64,000 nucleotides of DNA from Posidonia oceanica (Eukaryota; Streptophyta; Magnoliopsida; Alismatales; Posidoniaceae). Below the pieces are notes generated by a model. It saw nothing but the letters and a program-made list of their open reading frames with translations. It was not told the origin of the DNA and searched no databases. The position numbers and the translations under genes are program-made. The stretch spans positions 71,034,501 through 71,098,500 of the forward strand of contig JAZBRS010000014.1 in the NCBI GenBank assembly GCA_037176725.1, in the 5' to 3' direction. Below are positions 22,448-32,845 of the stretch, in pieces. Numbering within the stretch: position 1 is the stretch's first letter; the number at the start of each line of letters is the position of its first letter.

Positions 22448-23584
22448 AGATGGGAATCATCAGCGGATATTCCACTGAAGATTCTAGACTTCGGCTTTCG
22501 TCTTGGCCTTCTCGCCGCTTGCTTTTGTGCTTTGCTTGCCTTATGCTTCTGCTTGCCTTGCTTGCTTACCTACCTGCTTGTTTATTTACTTGCTTTATGC
22601 CATGATTGCTTGCGTTGCTTTATTTTCCTACATCACATGCCTAAATACTTGCTTGGCGCACTATGCATGCTTTTTGTGTGATATGTGTTTTGTTTTACAC
22701 AAATACTATGTCACCATGCACGCACATGCCATGCATACTTGCTTTTTGATATGATAAGTGCTTTCTCTTCACTATCATGTCCACATACACTTGCACATGC
22801 CATGTCCATGCTTTTTGCCTTGCTGTGTGAATCGCTTGCATGCCATGACTTCTTGTTTCTCTCCCATTCGCATATGCCATGCCTAGGATAGTAGAAACTT
22901 GCTTGCTTCCCTCTTGTTTAATCTAAAAGCCACAATAAAGCGAAGCAACAGCATCTAAGCACAATTAGAGTCAAAACTTGCAATTTTTTCCCCTTGGTTA
23001 AATAAAACGCAAGTAAAACGCTCTAAAGCATTCGCATCAACATCTTAGAAAGCATGCATTCTTCTCATCTGAGTCAACCCACAGTCTGAGAAGGACGGTC
23101 CCGGCCTCTTGCCCCACTGCTTTGGCATGGCGCAAGTCAGTCGGTCTGTCCCCCTTGTCCAGGGGTCGCGTCGGTGCTATTGGAGGGTACCACCCGTGCT
23201 TCTAGCAGGGTCGAGGCCACCAATACACCACCCGTTATACCTGAGCTTTGGCAGGGTCAAGACGAGAGCCTTATTTTCTGACCTGGAGTCTGCATAATCC
23301 CATTACCCCTGAGTGCGTCCTGGTAGGTCATCTACTCAGGACATGCATGGTGAGAGAGTGCATATTAGGGCATTTATCTGCATCATGCCACCCCTAATAA
23401 CTCTTTTTTGCATCCAACCTCTGACGTGTTTATTGGTTTTGCAGGTAGGTGCGGGTTCCTTCAGCTAGGATCCTGAGCGTCCCTCTCTGTCTCTAAGCTG
23501 TCTGTCGCCTCCGACAATAGCCCGCCTTAGGTCTTGTGTCCCTACCTTCAGCCGCAAACCTGTTTGCTTTCGCTCGCCGTCTGC
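22448..23584 (+). mobile_element. A 5' leader, non-coding
   Basis: About 1.1 kb rich in CTTGCTTGC and CATGC motifs, without a credible ORF. It would hold the packaging signal, but none can be recognised by eye. Confidence 0.6.
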
Positions 23585-26069
23585 ATGGCCCAGCATACCA
23601 ACGAGCCCTCTTCCTCTTTAGCATCAGGGGAGATACCAACTTCGGTCTCTCCTTCCCCTGCTTTGGCGTCCCCCGTCTTCTCTCCACTTCTGGTACAGGA
23701 GACTTCCCAGCCCCTTTATCCGGATCAAGGGTCGACCCCAGTTGACCTGGAGCTTGTCACCAAGTCTGCCGCGGTGACCGCCACTCGGGCTCCAGGAGCG
23801 TCGCCTTCTGTTCCATCCCAAGGCCTTCCCGTCTCGGGAATCTAGCCTTCTGCGGCTGCCTCTTGTGTAGGATCCACCCCTATCGCTTCCTTGGTTTCCA
23901 CGCCTCCTCTAGCAAACACCTCTTTGCGTCCTGGCCCGTCGGTCGATGCTTTCTCTGCCTCGCAAGCGCAGCGTTTATTGGCTAAAACCGATAGGCTGCG
24001 AAGCATGGCTCTCGCACTTGACCCGACTGTGGTCTGCTCTTCCCGCCCAACCCCTGAGGTTCCGGTGCCGCCCTCTGTAGCCCTGCAGGCGCACTACACT
24101 GCACCTCCGCCCTTTCCATCACCCCAGCTCCTCACAACTCCAACGATAGGGGCACATTATCGGCCTCCTGCACCTGCACAGCACTTTGCATAGCATGCAA
24201 CTCCTTCCTTTGGTGGCTAGTCTTCTGGATTGGCAAGAGCACATCACCCCTCAGGCCCGTTGCCCGACACCGTGCCAGTGCAACAGTTGTTGCTCCCCTG
24301 CACTGCACCTTACACTGCACAGCATATTATCTATCCATCTTCTTTGCATCAGGTTCAGGCTCCTGCATACATAGCACCGCACTTTGCACCCTCGCACGGG
24401 TATGCTAGCCCTCACGCTACGACACCAGGTGGTGTGATGGTGGATCCGGAGGAGCGCTCTCGCGTGACCCGCACAGCATACGTGGTCCCTGCCTCTGTTG
24501 CACAACCATCACCAGCAGCAGCCTCAGATGCCCTCCTCGCCAGGTTGGGCGATCTAGAGAGAGCACTTCGTCAAGTGCAAGGTAAGGACCACCAGTCTTA
24601 CTAGTTTCGCGACCTCTGTCTCTTTCCCAAGGCCGCACTCCCTTCGAAGTTCCGTATCCCAGACTTCGATAAATATAATGGTAGAGGCTGCCTCATCTCG
24701 CATCTGAAGGCATACTACGGGGACCTTGCTCAGCTTTAGGCTGATGAAAGGCTCCTTATCCGCCTGTTCCAAAAGAGTTTGACTAGCCCCGCGCTCAGGT
24801 GGTTCACGTCCCTTGACATGGCTGCGGTTCAAACTTGGACTGGTCTTTCTCGGGCTTTCCTTGAGCAATATGCTTTCAACCTCAACTTGATCTCCAAGAG
24901 GGAGGATCTCGTCGCCATCCGACAGAGGCTCCAAGAGCCATTCGGGGAGTATGTCGGTCGCTAGCGCTCCACAGCCGCCCAGGTCAGGGATAGACCCTCC
25001 GAGGAGGATTCTATCGAGATGATCGTCAAAGGGACGCTGCCAGCGACTGGGACTCTGCTTTGCATCCAGCACATCACTAGTTTTGCATCGCTGATTAAGG
25101 CTGGCGCCCGCATGGAAAGCTCACTGCAAAGTGGGCATTTCTCCGCACTTTCTGCATTGGCTAGGCAGGCCAACAACACCAGCAATCGTTGCAGCAGCAA
25201 CAGCAGCAACAACTCCGCTTCCGACTGCCCCGAGCAGCACGCCGTCGCATGTGCTGATCCTCCTAAAGTGCCTGCCTTTACAGAAAGTCAGTCGGACCCT
25301 TTTCTGCTAGTGCACGCACCTATTTATGCACCCACTGCACACACTGTCACTGTTGAGCCGGTGCATCACGTCGCACCAGCTCAGCAAGGACAACAGCCTA
25401 AGCAGAGACGAGTCCGCTGCACTAAGAGTGACTTCACCCCACTTGGTGAACCGCTAAGCGCCGTCTTTCCCCAGGTTGTGTCGCTTCTGAGGCTCCCGGA
25501 AACTCGCCCGTCACCAAATCCTCTTCCAAGATGGTACGATGCGAGCAAGTATTGCGATTACCATCGAGCCACGGGGCATTCGACGGATAATTGCCTCACT
25601 CTCTAGGATGTCGTTCAGGACTTGATTGACAACGGAACCCTCGTCGTCAATCCGCAGGAGGCTGCTCATACACCTGCACTTGCACTCGCACACCCTAGCA
25701 TAGCTGGCCCTTCCTCTTCTGAGCCTGCGGGCTTTGAGGATGCCAGAACCTCAGGGGCTTACCCCAATCTTCTTTGAATCCAGCTCTGCCCCGATAGGTC
25801 CTTCCATTCCCATCGGCGCAATCCCCTCTTCGTATCTCTCCCTGTTTGCCCAGGGGACGCTCGGAAGCGCAACGGCAAAATCGACAGCAAGCCCAGTCGC
25901 AACACCATCCAGGTTAGCTTCTCCTCCAACATCAATAGCCCTAGTGCTCCCCGCATTGCCATCAGCAGATCCAACAGCCCCAATGCTCCCGGCACTGCTA
26001 ACAGTGGATCTCGCCGATAGCCTCAGCAGCGTAGGGGCAGACCCAGCACCTCCCACCCGAGGTCGCTGA
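23585..26069 (+). pseudogene. A gag pseudogene (Tat-type Gag)
   Basis: ATG at 23585 opens one frame that can be followed to about 25775, broken by seven stops, all TAG: 23843, 24191, 24218, 24602, 24737, 24962 and 25604. A frameshift then moves the Ala/Pro-rich tail (to 26069) to another frame. The capsid core (24602-25130) parallels the B Gag, with matching RLFQKSLT, AFLEQY and FGEYVGR motifs, and the knuckle CDYHRATGHSTDNC lies at about 25552-25593. The order is Ser/Pro-rich head, core, Gln/Ser linker, CHHC knuckle, Ala/Pro tail, then a stop. No protease follows, unlike B, where Gag and protease share a frame. It would supply or use particles; this copy cannot make full-length protein. Confidence 0.9.
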
Positions 26070-26224
26070 CAGGTAAGTCCCTCTTACCTCTCTTTTCTTT
26101 CCTGCACTGTCTTTTCTTTTCATTTTATTTTTTTTTTGTGTTTTCTTGCCATGTCAGAAAATCATAAAAAGCATAAAAACAGCAAAAACCCTAAAAACTT
26201 GCATTTTGTCCTGCATGCATCTAT

Positions 26225-26725
26225 CATTTGAGCTGATACCCCTAACTATTCAGCGATAGGTCCGTTAACCTATCATCACTGGACTGGCAGCCCTAATTGC
26301 TTGGCGATAAGTCCGTCAACTTATCATTTGGGCTGATACCCCTAACTATTCGGCGATAGGTCCGTTAACCTATCATCTGGGTTGGCAGCCCTAACTGCTC
26401 GGCGATAAGTCTGTCAACTTATCATTTGGGCTGATACCCCTAACTATTCGGCGATAGGTCCGTTAACCTATCATCTGGGCTGGCAGCCCTAACTGCTCGG
26501 CGATAAGTCCGCCAACTTATCATTTGGGCTGATACCCCTAACTATTCGGCGATAGATCCATTAACCTATCAACACTAGGCTGGCAGCCCTAACTGCTCGA
26601 CTATAAGTCCGTCAACTTATCATTTGGGCTGATACCCCTAACTATTCGGCGATAGGTCCGTTAATCTATCATCATTGGGCTGATATCCCTAACTATTCGG
26701 CTATAAGTCCGTCAACTTATCACTT
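26225..26725 (+). repeat. Dimeric double-hairpin module array (A)
   Basis: About five 98-bp dimers. One half has GGGCTGATACCCCTAACTAT and a hairpin GATAGG / CCTATC around TCCGTTAA (26255-26274). The other half has GGCTGGCAGCCCTAACTGC and GATAAG / CTTATC around TCCGTCAA (26306-26325). The two halves alternate, so the stem type swaps with every unit. Confidence 0.9.
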
Positions 26726-28144
26726 GCACATATCAATCACTTTGCATGCATATCAACCATCTTGCACATATCTATCATCATGCATTGTCATTTATTGCAT
26801 GTACATATCATTTCTTGCATCTTGTAAAGCATAAAGCCAAAAAAAAATTAAGAAAATAAAAAACAGTAAAAATATTTTCTTCGCCTTTCTACTGGTTTTC
26901 CCTTTTATGTTTTCCTAAACAAAAATCATAAAAATACAAAACCAATGCAAAACCCAAAATCATGTTTGTCCTTTCCCTTGCTAAAATATACAAAACCCAT
27001 ACACATTTGTATAATCAGAAACCGGCTTTGGACAAACAAGCAGCGCCTAGAGGATGTCAAGCAGTGACGATCCCAGGCAGGTCTCACCCGAGCGGTGCCA
27101 TCTCTTGCATGTGGCTACAGAGTGAGACCAGAGCAGAACAGAGCGTCTCGCTGAGCCCAATGCTCCCAAAGCGAGATCCACCATAACCAAAGAGTCCACC
27201 AGACATGGAGAGGACCAAAGCAGAGCAGAGCATAGCCAGGGGCTATCGACATGCCGAGGGCGTACGCCGATCAGCCGAACTCTCAATGCCTCACCTGGGA
27301 CCGCTACCCCAAGAGGGCGAAGTCATGCATATCCAAAAGAATATAGATCATGTGAGCAAAAAGAAATGATAACATGATATGCGTGCTGAGCACAAAAGAA
27401 GAATGCAGAAAGAAGTTGAAGAAAGAAGGCGCTCATGAGAGGAGTGACTCGGACAAGCGTCGAAGTCCCCTCAGCTTTCAGCTCCAAGTGCCACACTGGC
27501 AACTACACGGGATGCATTATCAGGAGGACCTGGCCCCACCCTCTGAGTGCAGCAACATGCTCCAATCTCCTCTGCAGACATCTCTACTCTCTTGGCAGGC
27601 TAGATGCAACTCCAGTCACTCATGAGGGGAAAAGAAAGATCTATACTGTGAGCATTAAAAGCGGTAGTCGGTCCCCGAAGAATTGAGACGGAGGCTAAGA
27701 AGCTGCATCCAACGCTTCTGCTACCTTGCAGCCAAAGGCTATACTCTGCAAAGCCAATGCCTCATCCCAAGCCAAGAGTGAGAAAGAGAGCCACCGACCA
27801 CAACTCGGCATGGCGTCACTCGAGGATCGAGTCTCCTGAGTCAGGAATTGCAGAAGCATCCTCATGGCACAGTTGCTTTGAGTCCAAAGCCACCAAAACA
27901 TGTATGCTATAATATATCTTTATCTTCCCTTCTCCCTATTTTCGAAAATCGGAGCCAAGGACGAGCACTTTTGCCTGCCTCGCTCAGAGGCTCCGCGCTT
28001 TTCAAATTTTGCCACCCACCGCATGGGCAGGTCCATGACAACCGGCATGTCCCTCGTTTGTCACCTCGTGATGCCACGAAGCATGCCCGTGCTGAGACCA
28101 TTGCACGCCTATCACGATGGGTTCCTGTTTCATTTCTGCATCCG

Positions 28145-28860
28145 GGCTGGCAGCCCTAACTACTTGGCGATGGGTCCGTCAACCTATCATTTATCATTTC
28201 TACATCCAGGCTGGCAACCCTAACGGCTCGGCGATGGGTCCGTTAACCTAACACTCCGCATTCCTCTGCATCGGGTTGGTAGCCCTAACTACTCGGTTGA
28301 CGCCCGTTAAAATGTCATCCCACATATCTGCATTGCATTCAGGCTGATATCCCCAACTATTCGGCGATAAGTCCGTTAACTTATCACCCTGCATTTGCAT
28401 TATTCCATTGCATCCCCCACCGTCATTGCACTTTGCACGGTGAGCCCTTACGTCCATTTCACTGCATTCGGGCTGGTAGCCCTAACTACTCGGCTGACAA
28501 ACCCGTTAGTGTTGTCTCCACCATGCATTTTGATGCTGCCCCATGGTATCCCATCTCCATCTGCATTTGGGTTGACATCCCTAACTGTTACGGGAGCGTC
28601 TACGGACCTCTGCCACACCATCGGGTATGGTATTCCCATTGCATTCGTGGTTACAAGTTACCCCCCCTTGTAATCACCCCTCTTGCCTGACAGACTCGCA
28701 GGCCTGTCACCATCCGCAGGCTGATAGCCCTAACTATCCGGTGATGAGTCTATTAACTCCTTGTGGGCTGATAGCCCCAACTATCCGGTGATGAGTCCGT
28801 TAACTCCTCGCGGACTGATAGCCCTAATTATCCTGCAATAGGTCCATTAACCTATCACCC
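28145..28860 (+). repeat. Mixed hairpin modules (A)
   Basis: About nine dispersed modules of the same plan. Examples: GTAG / CTAC around CCCTAA at 28279-28292, followed by TGACG / TGTCA around CCCGTTAAAA; and GATAG / CTATC around CCCTAA near 28722. Stem sequences differ between modules while the loops stay. Confidence 0.75.
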
Positions 28861-29999
28861 ATTTCATCTTAGTGTAATAGCATTTTGTTGCATCGCATTA
28901 GCATTTCATCATCTCACGGACATCGCACAACTAGGATTGTTTTCCCAGTTTCGCGTGCCCGGTGTTCCACTGTTTGTACACTGCATTTCACAGCATTCGC
29001 ATTACATAGCATCATATAGCTTCTTTGTATGCCTTGTAGAGTCAGTCCTACTACTGCATCTCATCATTACATGGACATCGCGTGCTTAGGATTCGAACCA
29101 TAGGTTCACGTATTGCCTAAGGCAGCATCCTCGTTGCCCACATGCTTCTTTTTATAGCATTGCCAGCTTGGGATGATGCTCACAGTAGTGCGTGGCCCAG
29201 GATCGCTTTCTCAGTTTGGCGTGCCCGACGTTCCGTTGCATATCCTGCATCCCACTGCTTAACACTGCATAACATTGCATCCTTATTGTGCTGCCACTCC
29301 TCTATGGTCCTTACGCCAACTTCCGCATTCCGCTTTCCCGGGCATTTTCGTACCCACCATTGCATGCACATCCCCTATTTTACTTTTAGCATCTTTACTT
29401 TCAGCTTTACTCCATGCACTTGCATTGCCATTCGTCTACAGCCGAGCTTTGCAAATGGCACCCTCGTCGCTTGGCCTACTTGCATTGGCCAGTGACAGCA
29501 TTGTATTGCATTTCCACTTTTCCACGTGCATGCACCATCCCGCTTTCCCCCAGAGGAGTGCAGCGCAGTAAGCGTTAGCGTAAGCATACCATTTGCATTA
29601 GCACAGCATTCTAGTGTTTGCATTCATCTGCATTTGCATTCACCCTCCTGCATTGCTTAGGGCATCCTTTGCATTGCATTGTCCTTCCCACCTTTTTGCC
29701 TGCTTGCTGCCTCGACCAGAGGCAAGCATTTTCTCCTTCTCGTGGCCTTGCGAGCTCCTGCTTGTTTCTCTTGTCCCGAACAAACAAGAACCTTTGGTCT
29801 CCCCCGGACTAGCGGCCAACCTGCCCGAGTGGCAAGCACGTTAGTCCTTCCAGAGCCGCTTTTGCGCAAGTTTGGACAAGCAGCCAACTTGTTGTGTTGC
29901 ATCGTAGAACCTTCTGCTTCTCCTCGCTTCAGCATGCATCACACTGCACTACCCTAGCATTCCCCGTTTGGTGGCTGCATTCGCAGCACCGGCACTCAC

Positions 30000-30340
30000 A
30001 GCATTAGCACTAGCACTCACAGCACTAGCACCAGCACTCACAGCATTAGCGCCCGCACTCACAAGCATAGCAAGCACTCACAACAAGCATTAGCACACGC
30101 AGCATAGCAAGCACCCACAGCATCAGCATCAGCACTAGCACCAGCACTCACCATGCATCAGCATAGCATCTCCTCATGCACAGCACCCGCACATGCATTA
30201 GTTCATATTAGTTCAACATCAGCATTCGCATCGCACACTAGTTCTGCATTAGCATCTGCATTAACATCTGCACTAGCTTCTGCATTAGCATGCATTGCAT
30301 CGCATTAGCATCTTGCATCTGCATTCGCATTGTGGCATCA
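30000..30340 (+). repeat. GCATTAGCAC low-complexity repeat
   Basis: Degenerate 10-18-bp repeats of AGCACTAGCACTCACAGC and, later, GCATTAGCATCTGCATT. Compositional; no structure recognised. Confidence 0.7.
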
Positions 30341-30466
30341 AGTCATGATTTCCGATGCATCCGCTAGATAAGTGACTCACACCAATAGCAATTTGCGCTC
30401 CTGCCGGCATCAGGTAAGGTGTCTTGTCTACCCTGAGCAGCGGTCTCACTACGCTTGACCTCGCTC

Positions 30467-30479
30467 AGTGAGGGGCATC
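30467..30479 (+). promoter_or_regulatory. A polypurine tract
   Basis: CAGTGAGGGGCATC immediately before TGTAGACACC; one interruption compared with AGGGAGGGGCATC in B. Confidence 0.8.
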
Positions 30480-31095
30480 TGTAGACACCCCATTTTGACA
30501 ACCTGGAAGATGGTGGTTTCTCCTGCAGACTTGCTTGGACTTTGGGATGGCTCTCTTTTCAAACTAACCCATTTTCCACCCCCAAACCAAACCTAAAACC
30601 CTACCTAAACCTAAAACCCTACCTAAACCCCAAAACCCTCAACCTAAGCCTTTTGCACCTTTTTAACCTTTTTAAGCCAAAGCCCAAGCCCATTTCAACC
30701 TTTGGCCTCCTGGGCATGTTGAACGCTAGCACGGGCAGCGTCCAACGTTGGACGCGATCTGTGCTAGTGTCCAACGTTGGACGAGCTCTACACCAGCGTC
30801 CAACGGCTTGAGAGTTGCAGCGGCTGCTTCGCCACCTTTGGCTCACCTCCCGTCCACTCCACCGCCCGCACACACTTACTACCCATCTCCTCACCTCACT
30901 ACAGCCACCCACTAGCCTCCAAGAGCGAGTAACTGCCCTGCCAGGCCGTCTACTCCTCCCCAGCGCCTCTCCCGCTCACTCCACCTCTCACTGCCACCGC
31001 CGTTGGATTCTCTGCCACCAGCGACTTCGGCGACCACCTCCTACCAGCCCACGCCCTCGCCTGCCATGCCTTGTAGTAATTTCAGGATTACTACA
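30480..31095 (+). mobile_element. A 3' LTR, internally deleted (616 bp)
   Basis: The first 590 bp match the 5' LTR start and the last about 20 bp match its end (AATTTCAGGATTACTACA against AATTTTAGGATTACTATA). The 2.7 kb between the equivalents of about 19670 and 22410 are missing. Because terminus and target duplication are intact, the deletion is internal and probably happened after insertion or during reverse transcription. Confidence 0.85.
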
Positions 31096-31100
31096 ACAAG
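31096..31100. other. Target-site duplication of A, right copy (ACAAG)
   Basis: Identical to 19087-19091; directly after the LTR terminus TACTACA. Confidence 0.9.
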
Positions 31101-32171
31101 CTGCTCGATCTGATTCGCATGCCTGTGCCTTGGCCATTGTTGCACGCTTTGATGGCTTTCTGGAATGGCTCCTCCAACACTTTCAACCTTCCTTGTGGGG
31201 AGACTTTGATCACATGTGAGGAGGTGTCTTCTTTGCTTGGATTGGCGGTGGAATCTACTGAAGTGGCAGATGATCGCTTCGCCATTTCTGTTGAGACAGT
31301 GGGCTCCAAGAAGATAGGTGGGTATTTAGCAATGGATTAGGAGGCTAGCAAGGCTTTAATGCACTCAGGGAGACTCTTTCTTCAAGGCCTGTGGGAGGTT
31401 CTTAGCACCAGGCAACTTGCTGAGACTGAGCTGAGGAAATGCTTGTTCGTAGCAGTTAGTGGTCTTGCTTTGTTCGCAGACGCAAATTTCACAATGGATC
31501 TTCACCACGCGGATCTTCTGATGTTGGTGGCTGTTCGTCCGGATTTGTGCATGGCTCTTGCTATACTGGCATACACCATGGAGGGGCTCACCAGTGCTTC
31601 TTGTTCAGGGAAGTTCTTTAGCTCCCTACTGCTGCTGCACAGGTGGTTCATGTCTCATTGTCGCTGTGATACAGATTTTGCCGGTCTGAGCTTCTATGAC
31701 TGCGTTCTCCGCCTTGGACGCTTGTCACTGCATGATTTCGACTTTATTCTGAAGCTGCCGGGAGCTCATAAGGTGCGGATGATGAGCACAGTTCACAGTG
31801 ATCTTGAGCTTGTCCTGGTGGGTGCCACATCGTTCGTGCTGTATCCCATCCATCGCTGTCCACGTTTGCTGAATCAGGAGCTTGTTGTTCAGGCTGATGC
31901 AGTTCTGACCCCTCTGATTCGTACTCGCAAGGAAGACGGTGATCGAGATGAGAGGATGGTCCAGGAGTACATAGCGCGCTAGGTTCACATCGGCAGGCGA
32001 GTGTCTCTGAATGCGGCTCGGCTTTCTGCAACTGCTTGGGAATCCCTCGAGATGAACTACGTGAAGTGGTATGCCCGACTTTGTCCCACTCCTCAGAAAT
32101 ATGCCAATGACAGGCGGGAATTCCTGAAGATGCTTGGGCTTAGCCGTTCGAGCATGGCAATGCATGGCTGA
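31101..32171 (+). pseudogene. PMD-1, main exon (continuation after element A)
   Basis: Continues exon 2 in frame with 18963-19091. It holds the PMD signature: a hydrophobic helix, then F-x-LPCGETLITCEEVSSLLGL, the pattern T-x-EEV/EDV-x3-LGL seen in plant mobile domain proteins (MAIN/MAIL and TE-borne relatives). In-frame TAG codons at 31338-31340 and 31980-31982 interrupt it. Beyond them the frame stays open to TGA at 32169-32171, giving about 430 codons in total with the 5' exons. PMD proteins occur both as host genes and as passengers of Mutator-like and Ty3/gypsy elements; their biochemical role is not settled. Here the gene is dead, by insertion and by two stops. Confidence 0.75.
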
Positions 32172-32845
32172 TTTTAGGATTAGTTAATGAAGATATTATG
32201 TTTTTGTTTTAAATTTTAATTTTAAGTTGAGTTGAATCATGTTTTAGTTTTTGAGTTTTTAAGTTTGGGCTGAATTATGTTTTAGTTTTTAAGTTGAAGT
32301 TCGAGTTGTATTATGTCTTAGTTTTTTTTAAGTCGTGTTATGTCGCTTGTTAATGTATAAGTTTGTATTAGAGGGAAATTAAAGGAAGAAACTGCTCTGC
32401 CCTCATCAGTCGCCACCTTCCGGAGCGCCTAGGAGCCATGCCCGCCAGCTTTTAAAGCGGAGCGGCAAGTTGCCGCCTTTGGGCTCAGTCGCCGTGGTTC
32501 GCGGCACCTAGTGCTGATGCGGTTTTCCAGAATGTTCAAAAGTACAAGACGGGAAAGTCGACGCGCGAAGAAGCTGAAGGGTCAGTTGCCTGTTGCGGAG
32601 GCGTCTGAGCGAGTCGCCGCTTTGCTTGGCGACCAGGGTGCGAGTCCAGTAGCAAAATTGGACCGTTGCCCCCCTTTTTTCAGACCTTCAAACCTTCTCC
32701 CCTCCTTCATTTTTCTTCTCCACCTCTCCTCTCCTTCGGGGATTCTCCCTTCATCCAGCGGCGTCTTCCGGCGGTGCAGCGGCGCAATCCGGCGAGCTCC
32801 AGCGGTGCGGGTGGTGGCGATCTTCTTCCCCCTTCCTCCTCCCTG
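32172..32845 (+). promoter_or_regulatory. PMD-1/PMD-2 intergenic region
   Basis: About 670 bp. The first half has T-rich TTTTAGTTTTTAAGTT repeats, which may contain the PMD-1 end. The second half (32395-32640) is GC-richer with four AGTCGCC-type units and should hold the PMD-2 promoter and 5' UTR. No clear TATA box was found. Confidence 0.45.

Larger units (their letters stand above)
26070..30465 (+). mobile_element. A non-coding 3' half of internal region
   Basis: 4.4 kb in place of pol, with no credible gene. In order: A/T-rich (26070-26220), dimeric hairpin-module array (26225-26725), A/T-rich (26820-27010), blocks shared with A' (27040-28140), mixed modules (28145-28860), TGCATT-rich DNA (28860-29650), an unassigned stretch (29690-29960), and GCATTAGCACTAGCACTCAC-type low-complexity repeats (30000-30340). 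The final 100 bp form one arm of an inverted repeat with the LTR start. Confidence 0.8.
19092..31095 (+). mobile_element. Element A: complete pol-less Tat element (gag only)
   Basis: 12.0 kb: 5' LTR 19092-22429, primer site 22431-22447, leader, gag 23585-26069, about 4.4 kb of non-coding 3' region with tandem hairpin modules, polypurine tract, and an internally deleted 3' LTR 30480-31095. It is flanked by ACAAG duplications. No protease, RT, RNase H or integrase is present. The same gag-to-spacer layout in A' (1-4845) means this is a propagated non-autonomous family, comparable with the TR-GAG type (terminal-repeat elements with gag only) described in plants, and not one decayed copy. Confidence 0.9.
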
